This document shows, piece by piece, positions 1-7,229 of a stretch of DNA of 64,000 nucleotides. The stretch lies in contig CAILEP010000006.1 of assembly GCA_903833275.1 (NCBI GenBank), forward strand, positions 175,027 through 239,026, given 5' to 3'. The position numbers and the translations under genes are program-made. Numbering within the stretch: the first letter of the stretch is position 1; every line of letters begins with the position of its first letter. Under the pieces are notes generated by a model. It was given only the letters and a program-made list of their open reading frames with translations, ran no database searches and was not told where the DNA came from. Source of the DNA: an uncultured Bdellovibrionales bacterium (GTDB taxonomy: Bacteria > Bdellovibrionota > Bdellovibrionia > Bdellovibrionales > UBA1609).

Positions 1-722
1 ACCCGTCAATCACTCGCGATGTGAGTGGTGAAGGCGTTCAGCAGGCCTTATTGAAAATTCTCGAAGGGACTGTTGCCAACTTGCCGCCTAAAGGTGGGCG
101 AAAGCACCCGCAGCAAGAATTTATTCAAGTTAACACCTCGAATATTCTCTTTATCGTGGGTGGGGCCTTTGTGGGTCTAGAAAAAGTGATCGAAAGCCGT
201 GTTTCTAATAAGAGCCTCGGCATCAGTGCTGAAATCAAGACTAAAGCCGAGAAAGAAGTGATCGGAAGCAACATTCTTAAGAAAATTGAGCCGGATGATT
301 TAGTGAGATTTGGTTTAATACCAGAGTTTATTGGTCGCTTGCCGGTTACTGCGGTGTTGGATCCTTTAACCGAAGATGCGTTGGTGGACATCTTAGTAAA
401 GCCGAAAAACGCACTCACCAAACAGTTTCAGCGTCTATTAGATTTCGAAAATTGCCGACTTACGTTCACCGATCAGGCTTTGAGAGAGATCGCGCGCGAA
501 GCAATTAAGCGTAACACCGGCGCACGAGGCCTTCGTAGTGTAATCGAAAATGCCATGCTGGATGTCATGTACGAAATCCCTAGCAAGGGTAATGTCAAAG
601 AATGTATAATTGATGAGAAGGTTATTTCTGGTAAAGAAAAACCTAAACTGGTCTACCGGACTGAGGCCGAAATGGTGCAGTTGGCGGCGTCAAAACCTGA
701 CGATTCAGCCGAAAGCGCTTAA
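1..722 (+). CDS. clpX: ATP-dependent Clp protease ATP-binding subunit ClpX (5' end outside window)
   Basis: This is the C-terminal part of ClpX, the AAA+ unfoldase that feeds substrates to the ClpP peptidase in the cytoplasm. The reading frame is open from the window edge ([14 protein letters not shown]), so the GTG at 21 is an internal valine codon and the true start lies upstream. Visible ClpX signatures are [29 protein letters not shown], the EFIGRLPV segment and the sensor-2 stretch [12 protein letters not shown] near the C terminus. The N-terminal zinc domain and Walker A box are not in the window. lon follows after 59 bases on the same strand, the common clpX-lon order of proteobacteria. 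Identification is secure; the missing part cannot be judged. Confidence 0.97.
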   Translation, partial: PSITRDVSGEGVQQALLKILEGTVANLPPKGGRKHPQQEFIQVNTSNILFIVGGAFVGLEKVIESRVSNKSLGISAEIKTKAEKEVIGSNILKKIEPDDLVRFGLIPEFIGRLPVTAVLDPLTEDALVDILVKPKNALTKQFQRLLDFENCRLTFTDQALREIAREAIKRNTGARGLRSVIENAMLDVMYEIPSKGNVKECIIDEKVISGKEKPKLVYRTEAEMVQLAASKPDDSAESA

Positions 723-729
723 AGGGTTG

Positions 730-776
730 CCTCTCTCAGGTTGGGCCAGTTAGCTCAACCCACATAGAGAGGAAGG
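730..776 (+). promoter_or_regulatory. 5' hairpin overlapping the lon ribosome binding site
   Basis: The clpX-lon gap can fold into a two-part hairpin. Bases 730-736 (CCTCTCT) pair with 766-772 (AGAGAGG) and 739-745 (GGTTGGG) pair with 754-760 (CTCAACC, one G-T wobble), leaving an 8-base loop. The outer 3' arm covers the front of the purine-rich Shine-Dalgarno stretch at 768-776, and lon starts at 782. Seen: the complementarity. Inferred: it may limit lon translation, for example as a thermosensor, or be a terminator remnant of clpX. There is no U-run, which argues against a simple intrinsic terminator. Confidence 0.45.
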
Positions 777-781
777 CCCTC

Positions 782-3235
782 ATGAGTTCGACAAGCCATC
801 AAAAACTACCATTACTTCCATTGCGAGATCTCATCATATTTCCGCATATGATGATGCCGCTGTTTGTGGGTCGCGAAAAAAGCATCAACGCTCTTGAAGA
901 GGCGATGACAAAACAAACGGATATCGTATTGGCGGCGCAAAAAGATCCGAAGGCCAATTCGCCTCAACCTGAAGAAATTTATAAAATCGGCACTATCGGC
1001 ACGATTATTCAGCTTTTGCGTTTGCCCGACGGCACTGTCAAGGTTTTGGTTGAAGGTAAAAAACGCTGCATGATCAAGAACTACACGCAGCACGAGGGTC
1101 ACTTCATCGTCGAAGTCGAAGAGATGAAAGAGGTGATTGAGAATGTAACTGAGGCTCGGGCACTTGTGCGCTCTATAAAGTCGACTTTTGAAACTTATGT
1201 GAAATTAAACAAGCGAATCCCGCCTGAAATTTTAATGCGAGTTTCGACGATTGAAGATATCGGCGAACTTGGCGACATTATTGTCGCACAACTAAATTTG
1301 AAACTTGAAGATAAGCAGCGCATTCTTGAGGTTACAGACCCAGGCAAGCGTCTTGAAGAGCTGCTCAACCTGATGACAGGTGAAATCGAAATTCTCGAGG
1401 TTGAGCGAAAAATTCGCGGCCGCGTAAAGAAGCAGATGGAGCGTTCTCAAAAAGAATACTATTTGAACGAACAAATGCAGGCCATCCAAAAAGAATTGGG
1501 TGAAAAAGACGACTATCAGGCCGAACTCGAAGAGCTGAGTGAGCGTCTCGAAGAAAAGAAAATGTCTGAAGACGCCAAGAAGAAAATTAAAAAAGAAATC
1601 AAAAAACTCAAAATGATGTCGCCGATGTCAGCAGAAGCCGCGGTTGTAAGAAACTACATCGATTGGATGCTAGATCTACCGTGGTATCAATATTCGAAAG
1701 AAAAACATGATTTAAAGGCTGCACAATCTATTCTTGATGACGACCATTGGGGTCTTGAGAAGGTAAAAGAAAGAATTCTAGAGCATTTGGCGGTGCAGGC
1801 GCTTAATAATAAGTTGCGTGGCCCGATTCTTTGTTTAGTGGGCCCTCCAGGGGTGGGTAAAACATCTCTGGCACGCTCAATCGCGCGCTCATTAAATCGC
1901 CCCTTTTCGCGTATTTCGTTAGGCGGGGTACGCGATGAAGCTGAAATTCGTGGTCACAGAAAAACGTACGTCGGCGCAATGCCGGGTAAAATTATTCAGG
2001 CGATGCGTAAGAGCGAATTCGGCAACCCGCTTATTTTATTAGATGAGATCGATAAAATGAGTATGGATTTTCGCGGCGATCCGAGCTCGGCACTTCTCGA
2101 GGTGTTAGACCCTGAGCAGAACTGTAATTTTCAAGATCATTATCTCGAGGTCGACTACGACTTATCACAAGTGATGTTTGTTACGACGGCCAATTCGTTG
2201 CACCCGGTGCCGCGACCGTTGCTCGATCGTATGGAAATCATCCAGCTCGAAGGTTATATCGAAGACGAAAAATTTCATATCTGCCAAAAGTATTTGGTGC
2301 CGAAGCAGATTGAAATGCACGGGTTGAAAGATTATAAAATATCGTTTCAACCACAGGCGATTCGTGAAGTTATTAAGTCTTACACACGTGAAGCAGGGGT
2401 TCGAAATCTTGAGCGTCAAATTGCAACTGTTTGCCGAAAATTGGCCAAAGAAATTGTGATTGAGAAATTGAAAGTCGAACAGAAGAGCGGAGGTAAGCGC
2501 TCTAAAGTTGTCAAAAAGAACATTCACCCGATCGTGGTTACTCCGAAAAAGGTTTCAGACCTTCTTGGGCCTGACAAAAATCGATTTGGTAAAATCGAGG
2601 CGCAGAGCGAAGTGGGCCTTACAAACGGGCTTGCCTGGACAGAAGTGGGCGGCGACTTGCTGGTGGTCGAGGTCTCAACTGTGCCAGGTAAAGGTAAGTT
2701 TACTATCACCGGTCAGCTTGGCGACGTAATGAAAGAGTCATGTGCGGCAGCCATGAGCTATGTGCGCTCTCGAGGCCCGCTGTTCGGCTTTGACAAAGAA
2801 TTCTATGCAAACATCGACGTGCACATTCACGTGCCAGAGGGCGCCATCCCTAAAGACGGCCCTTCTGCGGGTATCGCGATGACAACAAGTATTGTTTCGT
2901 CGATCACAAAAATACCGGTTAAAAAGACGGTGGCGATGACGGGCGAAGTCACCCTTCGTGGTCGCGTGCTTGCGATCGGCGGCTTGCGAGAGAAGATTTT
3001 GGCTGCACACCGTGGGGGCATTAAAATGATTATAATCCCGCGTGAAAACGAAAAGGATCTTAAGGATGTTCCGAAGCAAGTTCTTAAGGATATAAAAATA
3101 ATTTTGGTGGACCATGTTGATCAAGTGCTCGTAAATGCACTTGAAATTAAAAACCCCAAAGAGTTATTTAAATCACGGGGCGAAAGAGCCTCTGGTATTC
3201 GAGCTCAGTACACGGGCTCGTCTCTGCAGCATTAG
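782..3235 (+). CDS. lon: ATP-dependent protease Lon
   Basis: Lon is the cytoplasmic AAA+ serine protease that degrades damaged and regulatory proteins. At 817 residues it is full length for a LonA-type enzyme. In order it shows the N-terminal substrate-binding domain ([23 protein letters not shown]), a coiled-coil helical region near residues 190-300, the AAA+ module with Walker A GPPGVGKT near 354 and the ILLDEIDKM Walker B segment, and the protease domain. The catalytic serine is in DGPSAGIAM (Ser695) and the lysine in GGLREK (Lys738). The ATG at 782 follows a strong AGGAAGG site. A basic insert ([13 protein letters not shown]) near residue 570 is longer than in E. coli Lon. Confidence 0.98.
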   Translation: MSSTSHQKLPLLPLRDLIIFPHMMMPLFVGREKSINALEEAMTKQTDIVLAAQKDPKANSPQPEEIYKIGTIGTIIQLLRLPDGTVKVLVEGKKRCMIKNYTQHEGHFIVEVEEMKEVIENVTEARALVRSIKSTFETYVKLNKRIPPEILMRVSTIEDIGELGDIIVAQLNLKLEDKQRILEVTDPGKRLEELLNLMTGEIEILEVERKIRGRVKKQMERSQKEYYLNEQMQAIQKELGEKDDYQAELEELSERLEEKKMSEDAKKKIKKEIKKLKMMSPMSAEAAVVRNYIDWMLDLPWYQYSKEKHDLKAAQSILDDDHWGLEKVKERILEHLAVQALNNKLRGPILCLVGPPGVGKTSLARSIARSLNRPFSRISLGGVRDEAEIRGHRKTYVGAMPGKIIQAMRKSEFGNPLILLDEIDKMSMDFRGDPSSALLEVLDPEQNCNFQDHYLEVDYDLSQVMFVTTANSLHPVPRPLLDRMEIIQLEGYIEDEKFHICQKYLVPKQIEMHGLKDYKISFQPQAIREVIKSYTREAGVRNLERQIATVCRKLAKEIVIEKLKVEQKSGGKRSKVVKKNIHPIVVTPKKVSDLLGPDKNRFGKIEAQSEVGLTNGLAWTEVGGDLLVVEVSTVPGKGKFTITGQLGDVMKESCAAAMSYVRSRGPLFGFDKEFYANIDVHIHVPEGAIPKDGPSAGIAMTTSIVSSITKIPVKKTVAMTGEVTLRGRVLAIGGLREKILAAHRGGIKMIIIPRENEKDLKDVPKQVLKDIKIILVDHVDQVLVNALEIKNPKELFKSRGERASGIRAQYTGSSLQH

Positions 3236-3245
3236 GGCATATTGG

Positions 3246-3273
3246 CCGGGCGGTCGCAGCCCGGACAATTTTT
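3246..3273 (+). terminator. intrinsic terminator after lon
   Basis: A GC-rich 6-bp stem CCGGGC (3246-3251) and GCCCGG (3259-3264) with a 7-base loop lies 10 bases after the lon stop. It is followed by AATTTTT. This is a plausible rho-independent terminator for the clpX-lon transcript. Confidence 0.7.
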
Positions 3274-3373
3274 GTAACAAATAAAAGTTTGCGGCAAAGC
3301 GAATTATTAGATTGACCCCTGCTTGACAGTTTCTGTAAGAAATTTGCTCAAAGCGGGGAGCATTGCATTTAGT

Positions 3374-4489
3374 ATGCATTCTACATTAGTTAACGACAGT
3401 TTAGATTCAGTTATAGAAGTAGGTAAGCTCTACGCCGATCGTTGTGATTTTAAGGCGGCGGAAGTCTATTTTCGCCGCGCTCTCGACCAATATTTAAAAG
3501 AAAAAGACTACTCGAATTATTTGAAAATTGTGAACCGTCTTATGCGTATTTATGCCGAGATGGAGTCTTACGAGAAAATTGAAGAGCTCAAAGAAAAGAT
3601 TCAAGAGCTTGTTGTTAAAGAAAAGGTCGCCATTGACCCCAAGACCTATTACAGCCTTGGGCTATGCGCCTCTTATCGCGGACAACACAAGACGGCATTG
3701 GAGTTTCTTGAAAAGTCATTGGCTGTGGCTCTCGCCGCCGATGACAAAGAGGCCCTTTGCTACGCAATTAGCGGTATCGCGATTATTTATACAAGTCTAA
3801 AGCGCTATGAAGATGCGCTCAAAGAAATCTACAATCTGCAGGTTTTCTTTCAGGTATTGCCGCTGCCAGAATTGCGCCTTTCGAGCCAAATTATGAATGG
3901 CCACATCTTGCGAGAGATGGGCAAATATGATCAAGCTCTCGAAATTTTCTGGAAGTGTTATGAAGAAATTCGTGAACAAAAAAATCTTTATACTTTTATT
4001 TGTCTTCTCTACGCCATGGGCATTACTTATCTTGAGTCGGGCAACCCTGATCTTGCGCGCCTTTATTTAAAGCTCGCACTCAGTAGCGCTGACCCTGAGA
4101 ATTTAAAATATTCGGTTAAGAAAATTGAAAAACGCCTGGCGGAACTCGGTGAAACTCACACCAATGATTACGACTTGGTTTTTGATGCTGTAAACAAACA
4201 AATTATTGAGAAAAAGAAGGGCAAGGTCGATTTTAAAAATCAATTTATCTTGCTCGATTTGTTGCGGCTGTTTGTGAAGACTCCGGGTGAAGTTTATTCG
4301 AAAGAAGCCATTGTCGAAAAGATCTGGAAGCAATCTTATGACCCAAGCGTACATGACAATAAACTGTATGTGACGATCAAACGGCTTCGTAAAATGATTG
4401 AGCCAGACTTTGAAAAGCCAAAATATATTTTTAGAGCGAAAAATGGCTATTACTTGAATAAAAATGCTCGGGTATTGCTGCAAAAATAG
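3374..4489 (+). CDS. TPR-repeat protein with C-terminal OmpR/PhoB-type winged-helix DNA-binding domain
   Basis: About 371 residues from the ATG at 3374; an open frame reaches back to a TTG at 3323 but has no better ribosome binding site. Residues about 10-275 are all-helical and repeat every ~40 residues (YFRRALDQYLKEKDYSNYLKI, ALEFLEKSLAVALAADDKEA, ALEIFWKCYEEIREQ, LARLYLKLALSSADPENLKY), as in tetratricopeptide repeats. The last ~80 residues (LLDLLRLFVKTPGEVYSKEA, VHDNKLYVTIKRLRKMIEPD, YIFRAKNGYYLN) match the Trans_reg_C winged helix. No receiver domain is present. Inference: a transcription factor whose TPR domain senses a protein or peptide partner. The target is unknown. Confidence 0.8.
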   Translation: MHSTLVNDSLDSVIEVGKLYADRCDFKAAEVYFRRALDQYLKEKDYSNYLKIVNRLMRIYAEMESYEKIEELKEKIQELVVKEKVAIDPKTYYSLGLCASYRGQHKTALEFLEKSLAVALAADDKEALCYAISGIAIIYTSLKRYEDALKEIYNLQVFFQVLPLPELRLSSQIMNGHILREMGKYDQALEIFWKCYEEIREQKNLYTFICLLYAMGITYLESGNPDLARLYLKLALSSADPENLKYSVKKIEKRLAELGETHTNDYDLVFDAVNKQIIEKKKGKVDFKNQFILLDLLRLFVKTPGEVYSKEAIVEKIWKQSYDPSVHDNKLYVTIKRLRKMIEPDFEKPKYIFRAKNGYYLNKNARVLLQK

Positions 4490-4499
4490 AGGGGGCCGT

Positions 4500-5048
4500 A
4501 TGAAAAGAATTTTAATTATTTTAATCACCGCTTTTGTTGGCGTTTCGGTTGTTAATCAGCTGAAGGCGCAGGCTAAAAATAAAGTTATAGCGGTGACGGC
4601 CCATAAATATTTGGCAGGCCCCGGTGGCGACGGCGACGACCTATTCCCATGGCCGTGGGGGAGCGAATGCCCCTTTCCGTGGCAAGAAATTCGCGGGCAA
4701 TACGTTGTTCGAAGCCAAAAGCCCGGCCCCTATTCGGGTCACTACCTAACTATTTCGGTAAGTCAGAAAGATTCATCTGACATTGAGTTTCTTGATATTA
4801 AAGAATTTGACCGAAATGGCGCTCTTTACGCATCGGGTCAGGGCTTTGCTCAGGTAAACGACCGTATTGTTAAGGGTCTTCTTACTAATGAAGATTCGGG
4901 TCGCACCTTTACTGTAATGGTTCGTACTTACGTTAAAGATAAGCATTCGGCGTGCACAGGCAAAAACCTGGTTACGGCCATAACTTTTTGCCCACTTCGC
5001 GGTAAAAAGTGCCAGTCGCAGCCGAATTATCTTTTAGAACGAATGTAG
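4500..5048 (+). CDS. secreted protein of unknown function
   Basis: 182 residues from the ATG at 4500, preceded by GAGGGGG. An upstream in-frame ATG at 4464 lies inside the previous gene and lacks a ribosome binding site. The N terminus KRILIILITAFVGVSVVN followed by QLKAQA looks like a Sec signal peptide cleaved by signal peptidase I. The mature part starts with a W/P-rich stretch (FPWPWGSECPFPW), has four cysteines that could form two disulfides, and a predicted beta-rich middle. It follows the TPR regulator after 10 bases, so the two are probably cotranscribed. I do not recognise the family. Confidence 0.75.
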   Translation: MKRILIILITAFVGVSVVNQLKAQAKNKVIAVTAHKYLAGPGGDGDDLFPWPWGSECPFPWQEIRGQYVVRSQKPGPYSGHYLTISVSQKDSSDIEFLDIKEFDRNGALYASGQGFAQVNDRIVKGLLTNEDSGRTFTVMVRTYVKDKHSACTGKNLVTAITFCPLRGKKCQSQPNYLLERM

Positions 5049-5051
5049 GTC

Positions 5052-5089
5052 TGGACAACCTAGGCGCCTTTATGTGATAAAGTGCGCCT
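5052..5089 (+). promoter_or_regulatory. candidate tRNA-Val promoter overlapping a hairpin
   Basis: TGGACA (5052-5057) and TGATAA (5075-5080) are 17 bases apart and fit a sigma70-type promoter about 33 bases before the tRNA. The same bases contain an inverted repeat: AGGCGCCTTTAT (5062-5073) with ATAAAG-T-GCGCCT (5077-5089). This could instead be the terminator hairpin of the upstream gene. It lacks a clear U-run, so I favour the promoter reading with modest confidence. Confidence 0.5.
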
Positions 5090-5112
5090 CGTAATAGCGC
5101 TAGCGTCGTTAC

Positions 5113-5188
5113 AGGGGCTTAGCTCAGTTGGTAGAGCGCTACCCTTACAAGGTAGATGTCGTGGGTTCGAATCCCCCAGCCCCTACCA
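5113..5188 (+). tRNA. tRNA-Val (anticodon UAC)
   Basis: 76 bases that fold as a tRNA with encoded CCA. The acceptor stem pairs AGGGGCT with AGCCCCT, the D stem GCTC with GAGC, and the anticodon stem CTACC with GGTAG around the loop CTTACAA, giving anticodon TAC (reads GUA valine codons). The T arm GTGGG-TTCGAAT-CCCCC has one T-C mismatch. The 3' end from AGCCCCTACCA onward is shared with the right border of the repeat element that starts immediately downstream. Confidence 0.96.
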
Positions 5189-5498
5189 AAACTTTTTAAT
5201 CACCTTTCATGCTTCGTTGCCCCGCCGTTCGCTTCGCTGCGACGTACGTTTACGTACGCCTCACTCGCTTCGTCGGTAACGCCTCGCCTGAAAGGTGATT
5301 AAAAAGTTTTGTGATAGTGCTTCGGGCTTGGGCTTGACGAGCGGCTGAGCGAGGCAAGGCCTCGCGAGCGAGCGGTCGTGTGGTTCGACCGAAATAGCAG
5401 GATGCTATTTCGGAGTGAGCGCAAAGTGCGAACCCGTAGCGATGCGAAGGGCTAGGCGCAGGAAGCGCCGAAGCATTCCCCAAGCCCCTACCAAACTT
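5178..5498 (+). repeat. structured non-coding repeat, copy A, joined to the tRNA-Val 3' end
   Basis: A GC-rich ~300-bp element starting in the last bases of the tRNA. It has four parts. (1) A perfect 23-bp inverted repeat, 5187-5209 with 5289-5311. (2) Between its arms, a region with a self-complementary hairpin CGTACGTTTACGTACG (5243-5258) and CTTCGTTGC-type motifs. (3) A 64-bp core, 5315-5378, identical to copy B, with an internal GCGAGGC-AAG-GCCTCGC hairpin. (4) A variable segment with a perfect 10-bp inverted repeat (CCGAAATAGC / GCTATTTCGG, 5389-5413), ending in CCGAAGCATTCCCCAAGCCC (5468-5487). AGCCCCTACCAAA(A)CTT occurs at both borders (5178-5194 and 5483-5498). The frame open on the minus strand across it has no gene-like features, so I treat it as non-coding. 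Confidence 0.85.
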
Positions 5499-5601
5499 CA
5501 CGAATTTATTTAAGCGCTATCCAAAATTTAGTAAGACCGGAGTCGCCTAAAGCATCCATAACTTGATTGTTTAGATTGCGAAGTGGAAGTGTTTCGCGAA
5601 T

Positions 5602-5949
5602 CTAAAAGCTGTCCTTATCGACTTCATGGACCCATATACGAAATAGTTTTGGATAGTCTTTAAAAACAACTAAAGCGAAAAAACCTCCGAAACTATTTTG
5701 TTCGGTTTCTAATAGCAAAAATTTAGTCTTTTTAGTGGCTATTATTTGCTTGAGCTCATTAGAGATTTTGTCTTTATACAATTGAACATCCAGGCCCTTT
5801 TGTATGGCTAATGCTTCTGGTGACGACTGCTATTTGGATAAGCAGCTTGCTTGGAGGGAAATTGGGCGCTCATCTTGAGCGCGACAAAATCCAATAATTG
5901 AATATGTATTTACGAAAAAAAATAGAGCTAAGATTAATGCAACTTTCAT
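5602..5949 (-). pseudogene. secreted-protein gene interrupted by an in-frame TAG
   Basis: The ATG at 5949 opens a signal peptide (KVALILALFFFVNTYSIIGF) that stops at a TAG (5830-5832) after 39 residues. The same frame continues past the TAG for another 75 codons with ordinary protein-like composition (SSPEALAIQKGLDVQLYKDK, FGGFFALVVFKDYPKLFRIW) to a TAG at 5602-5604. The joined product would be about 115 residues: signal peptide plus a small exported domain. A single C-to-T type change or similar would explain the break. A hairpin-like repeat (AGATTGCGAA / TTTCGCGAATCT) lies just beyond the end and could be its terminator. The family is not recognised. Stop-codon readthrough is possible but less likely than decay. 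Confidence 0.6.
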
Positions 5950-5962
5950 ATCGACTAATCCT

Positions 5963-6088
5963 CTATAAAAATATGGTTGCCATGAAGAGTAATCCAGTGG
6001 CCTCCGACGGCGAGGTGGTTTCGCTTTTAATCCAGGCATCTACATTCGATGTTTTTTTTGAGGGCTTTGCAGCGGTTTTTTTACCCAT
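5963..6088 (-). CDS. small basic protein of unknown function (41 residues)
   Basis: Too short for most gene finders but has a good start: ATG at 6088, five bases after AAGGAG. The product begins with a lysine-rich, alanine-rich segment (GKKTAAKPSKKTSNVDAWI) and ends with a short hydrophobic tail (TGLLFMATIFL). That layout could be a tail-anchored small membrane protein, or the C-terminal remnant of something larger. It lies 31 bases downstream of the antitoxin-like gene on the same strand and 13 bases before the broken secreted-protein gene. Support is limited to the ribosome binding site and composition. Confidence 0.4.
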   Translation of the reverse strand: MGKKTAAKPSKKTSNVDAWIKSETTSPSEATGLLFMATIFL

Positions 6089-6119
6089 TTGTGCTCCTTG
6101 TTTATGATCAGAGTAGAAA

Positions 6120-6425
6120 CTACCGCGCGATCTTAAATTCAACCTTGGGGTTAATGGTCTCATTATAAGCAATGAGTTTGTCAGTCGAGACTTTGTCGAT
6201 TCGATGATTAACGACTTCGCTGACGCGAGCCTGGTCAATGCCAAGCAATTTTGCAAACTCAACTTGCGATAAGTTTTTTTGAGCCATAAACCGCACCAAG
6301 TTTTGGCAGAGCTCCCAGCGGAATTTCTCTGCCGAAGTTGAGCTGGGGCCGACCATTAGAGTGCCCTCAATTTTGTTTAATTTGGCGTCCATCTCTTTTA
6401 GTTTACTTTTGCTAGGGTAGCCCAT
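6120..6425 (-). CDS. XRE-type helix-turn-helix protein, probable antitoxin
   Basis: 101 residues. Residues about 45-95 hold a classic helix-turn-helix: NLVRFMAQKNLSQVEFAKLL, GIDQARVSEVVNHRIDKVST, DKLIAYNETINPKVEFKI. This resembles the XRE/HTH_37 antitoxins paired with HigB- or RelE-like toxins, which are encoded second in the pair. It begins two bases after the stop of the 97-residue gene at 6428-6721, so the two are cotranscribed and likely translated together. Inference: it binds the partner toxin and autoregulates the operon. The N-terminal 40 residues (SKLKEMDAKLNKIEGTLMVG) look like a short coiled coil, unusual for the family. Confidence 0.75.
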   Translation of the reverse strand: MGYPSKSKLKEMDAKLNKIEGTLMVGPSSTSAEKFRWELCQNLVRFMAQKNLSQVEFAKLLGIDQARVSEVVNHRIDKVSTDKLIAYNETINPKVEFKIAR

Positions 6426-6427
6426 TT

Positions 6428-6721
6428 TTATCTCCTATAGGCATTTACAATGCCGACAAAAATCTCGTTGTCGTGCAGCAGCCAAATGAGTTTATAAAAC
6501 AGCCCATCTTGCTCCATATGATCATTCACAAAATAAAGGTAACCGTTTTCATCCTTGTCGATTGGCCCAAATGTTTTGCCGTCAAGCTGATTGACCAGCG
6601 CAAGAATCGTTTCATCCGTTACAGAGTCTGCGTGCTTTTCTTCATAATGCGGGTCAATGACAACTTTCTGAAGATCCCGACCATTGACGTTTAATTTTAC
6701 CAGATACTCACGCCGACTCAT
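6428..6721 (-). CDS. small protein paired with an XRE antitoxin, probable toxin
   Basis: 97 residues, ATG at 6721 overlapping the stop of the upstream gene (ATGA). The product has the size and mixed alpha/beta pattern of RelE/HigB/BrnT-like toxins: HYEEKHADSVTDETILALVN, YLYFVNDHMEQDGLFYKLIW, LLHDNEIFVGIVNAYRR. The final NAYRR with nearby histidines would fit an RNase-type site, but I cannot assign it to a named toxin family. The strongest argument is context: a gene of this size directly followed by an XRE protein. It could also be a non-toxic partner of the regulator. Confidence 0.6.
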   Translation of the reverse strand: MSRREYLVKLNVNGRDLQKVVIDPHYEEKHADSVTDETILALVNQLDGKTFGPIDKDENGYLYFVNDHMEQDGLFYKLIWLLHDNEIFVGIVNAYRR

Positions 6722-6981
6722 AAATCAGAAGGTACATCATCTTGCAATATATTGCAAGATTTAAGTGGGTTTATTGTTGAACGTTTGCCGCGGACGAAGT
6801 TTGTGGATGTGCCGATGTGGGCCGCGACCCGTTTATTGGTGCCGAGCTTTAGGTATAAGGCTTTTAAATCATCAGGTGACAGCGATTTGGGTTCAGGATA
6901 TGCCTCTAGTTCGAATATAACGGTAGTTGAGCCTCGGTAGGGCGGTTCGTCTACTTGAGTGAGTTCCCTACCAAACTTCAT
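6718..6981 (-). CDS. putative helix-turn-helix protein coupled to the toxin/antitoxin pair
   Basis: 87 residues from the ATG at 6981; its TGA overlaps the ATG of the next gene, so translation is coupled. Residues about 33-60 (SLSPDDLKALYLKLGTNKRV, AAHIGTSTNFVRGKR) look like a helix-turn-helix that reads DNA or another partner. The start codon and first five codons (MKFGR) lie inside the left border of repeat copy B, so the original N terminus may have been replaced or lost when the repeat arrived. A longer minus-strand frame through the repeat to 7284 exists but is non-coding in character. Function unknown; a third component of the toxin/antitoxin operon is inference. Confidence 0.45.
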   Translation of the reverse strand: MKFGRELTQVDEPPYRGSTTVIFELEAYPEPKSLSPDDLKALYLKLGTNKRVAAHIGTSTNFVRGKRSTINPLKSCNILQDDVPSDL

Positions 6982-7229
6982 ATCCACTTCGCCATACTTC
7001 GTTACTCGCCACTCGGGCTTGGTCATGTGCCTTGGGCACACTCCCTTCGCCGCTCGTGACTCGCGCCTCGTCTGGCTCGCGTCTATGAAGTTTGGTAGTG
7101 CTTCGGGCTTGGGCTTGACGAGCGGCTGAGCGAGGCAAGGCCTCGCGAGCGAGCGGTCGAGCGGGAAATGCGTCGTGTTCGACGCGTGGGGCCCGCCGAC
7201 CAGGATGGCCCGAAGCAGTCCCCCAGCCC
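6966..7229 (+). repeat. structured non-coding repeat, copy B
   Basis: The second copy, not next to a tRNA. Its border CCCTACCAAACTTCA (6966-6980) is identical to the right border of copy A (5486-5500). A perfect 15-bp inverted repeat, 6968-6982 with 7084-7098, occupies the position of copy A's 23-bp arms but has a different sequence. Between the arms a GTGCC-TTG-GGCAC hairpin (about 7026-7038) replaces copy A's CGTACG hairpin. The 64-bp core at 7096-7159 is identical to 5315-5378. The variable part folds as nested stems GGTCG/CGACC, GCGGG/CCCGC and GCGTCG/CGACGC. The right end (7210-7229) matches copy A at 18 of 20 bases. It cuts off the sulfurtransferase pseudogene. Confidence 0.85.

Noticed and set aside
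5250-5501. 83-residue minus-strand ORF across repeat copy A, sharing a peptide with ORFs over copy B
   Set aside because: The shared peptide is just translation of the 64-bp identical core; outside it the frames are unrelated, rich in Arg/Ala/Ser, and broken by hairpin arms. It reflects the repeat, not a protein family.
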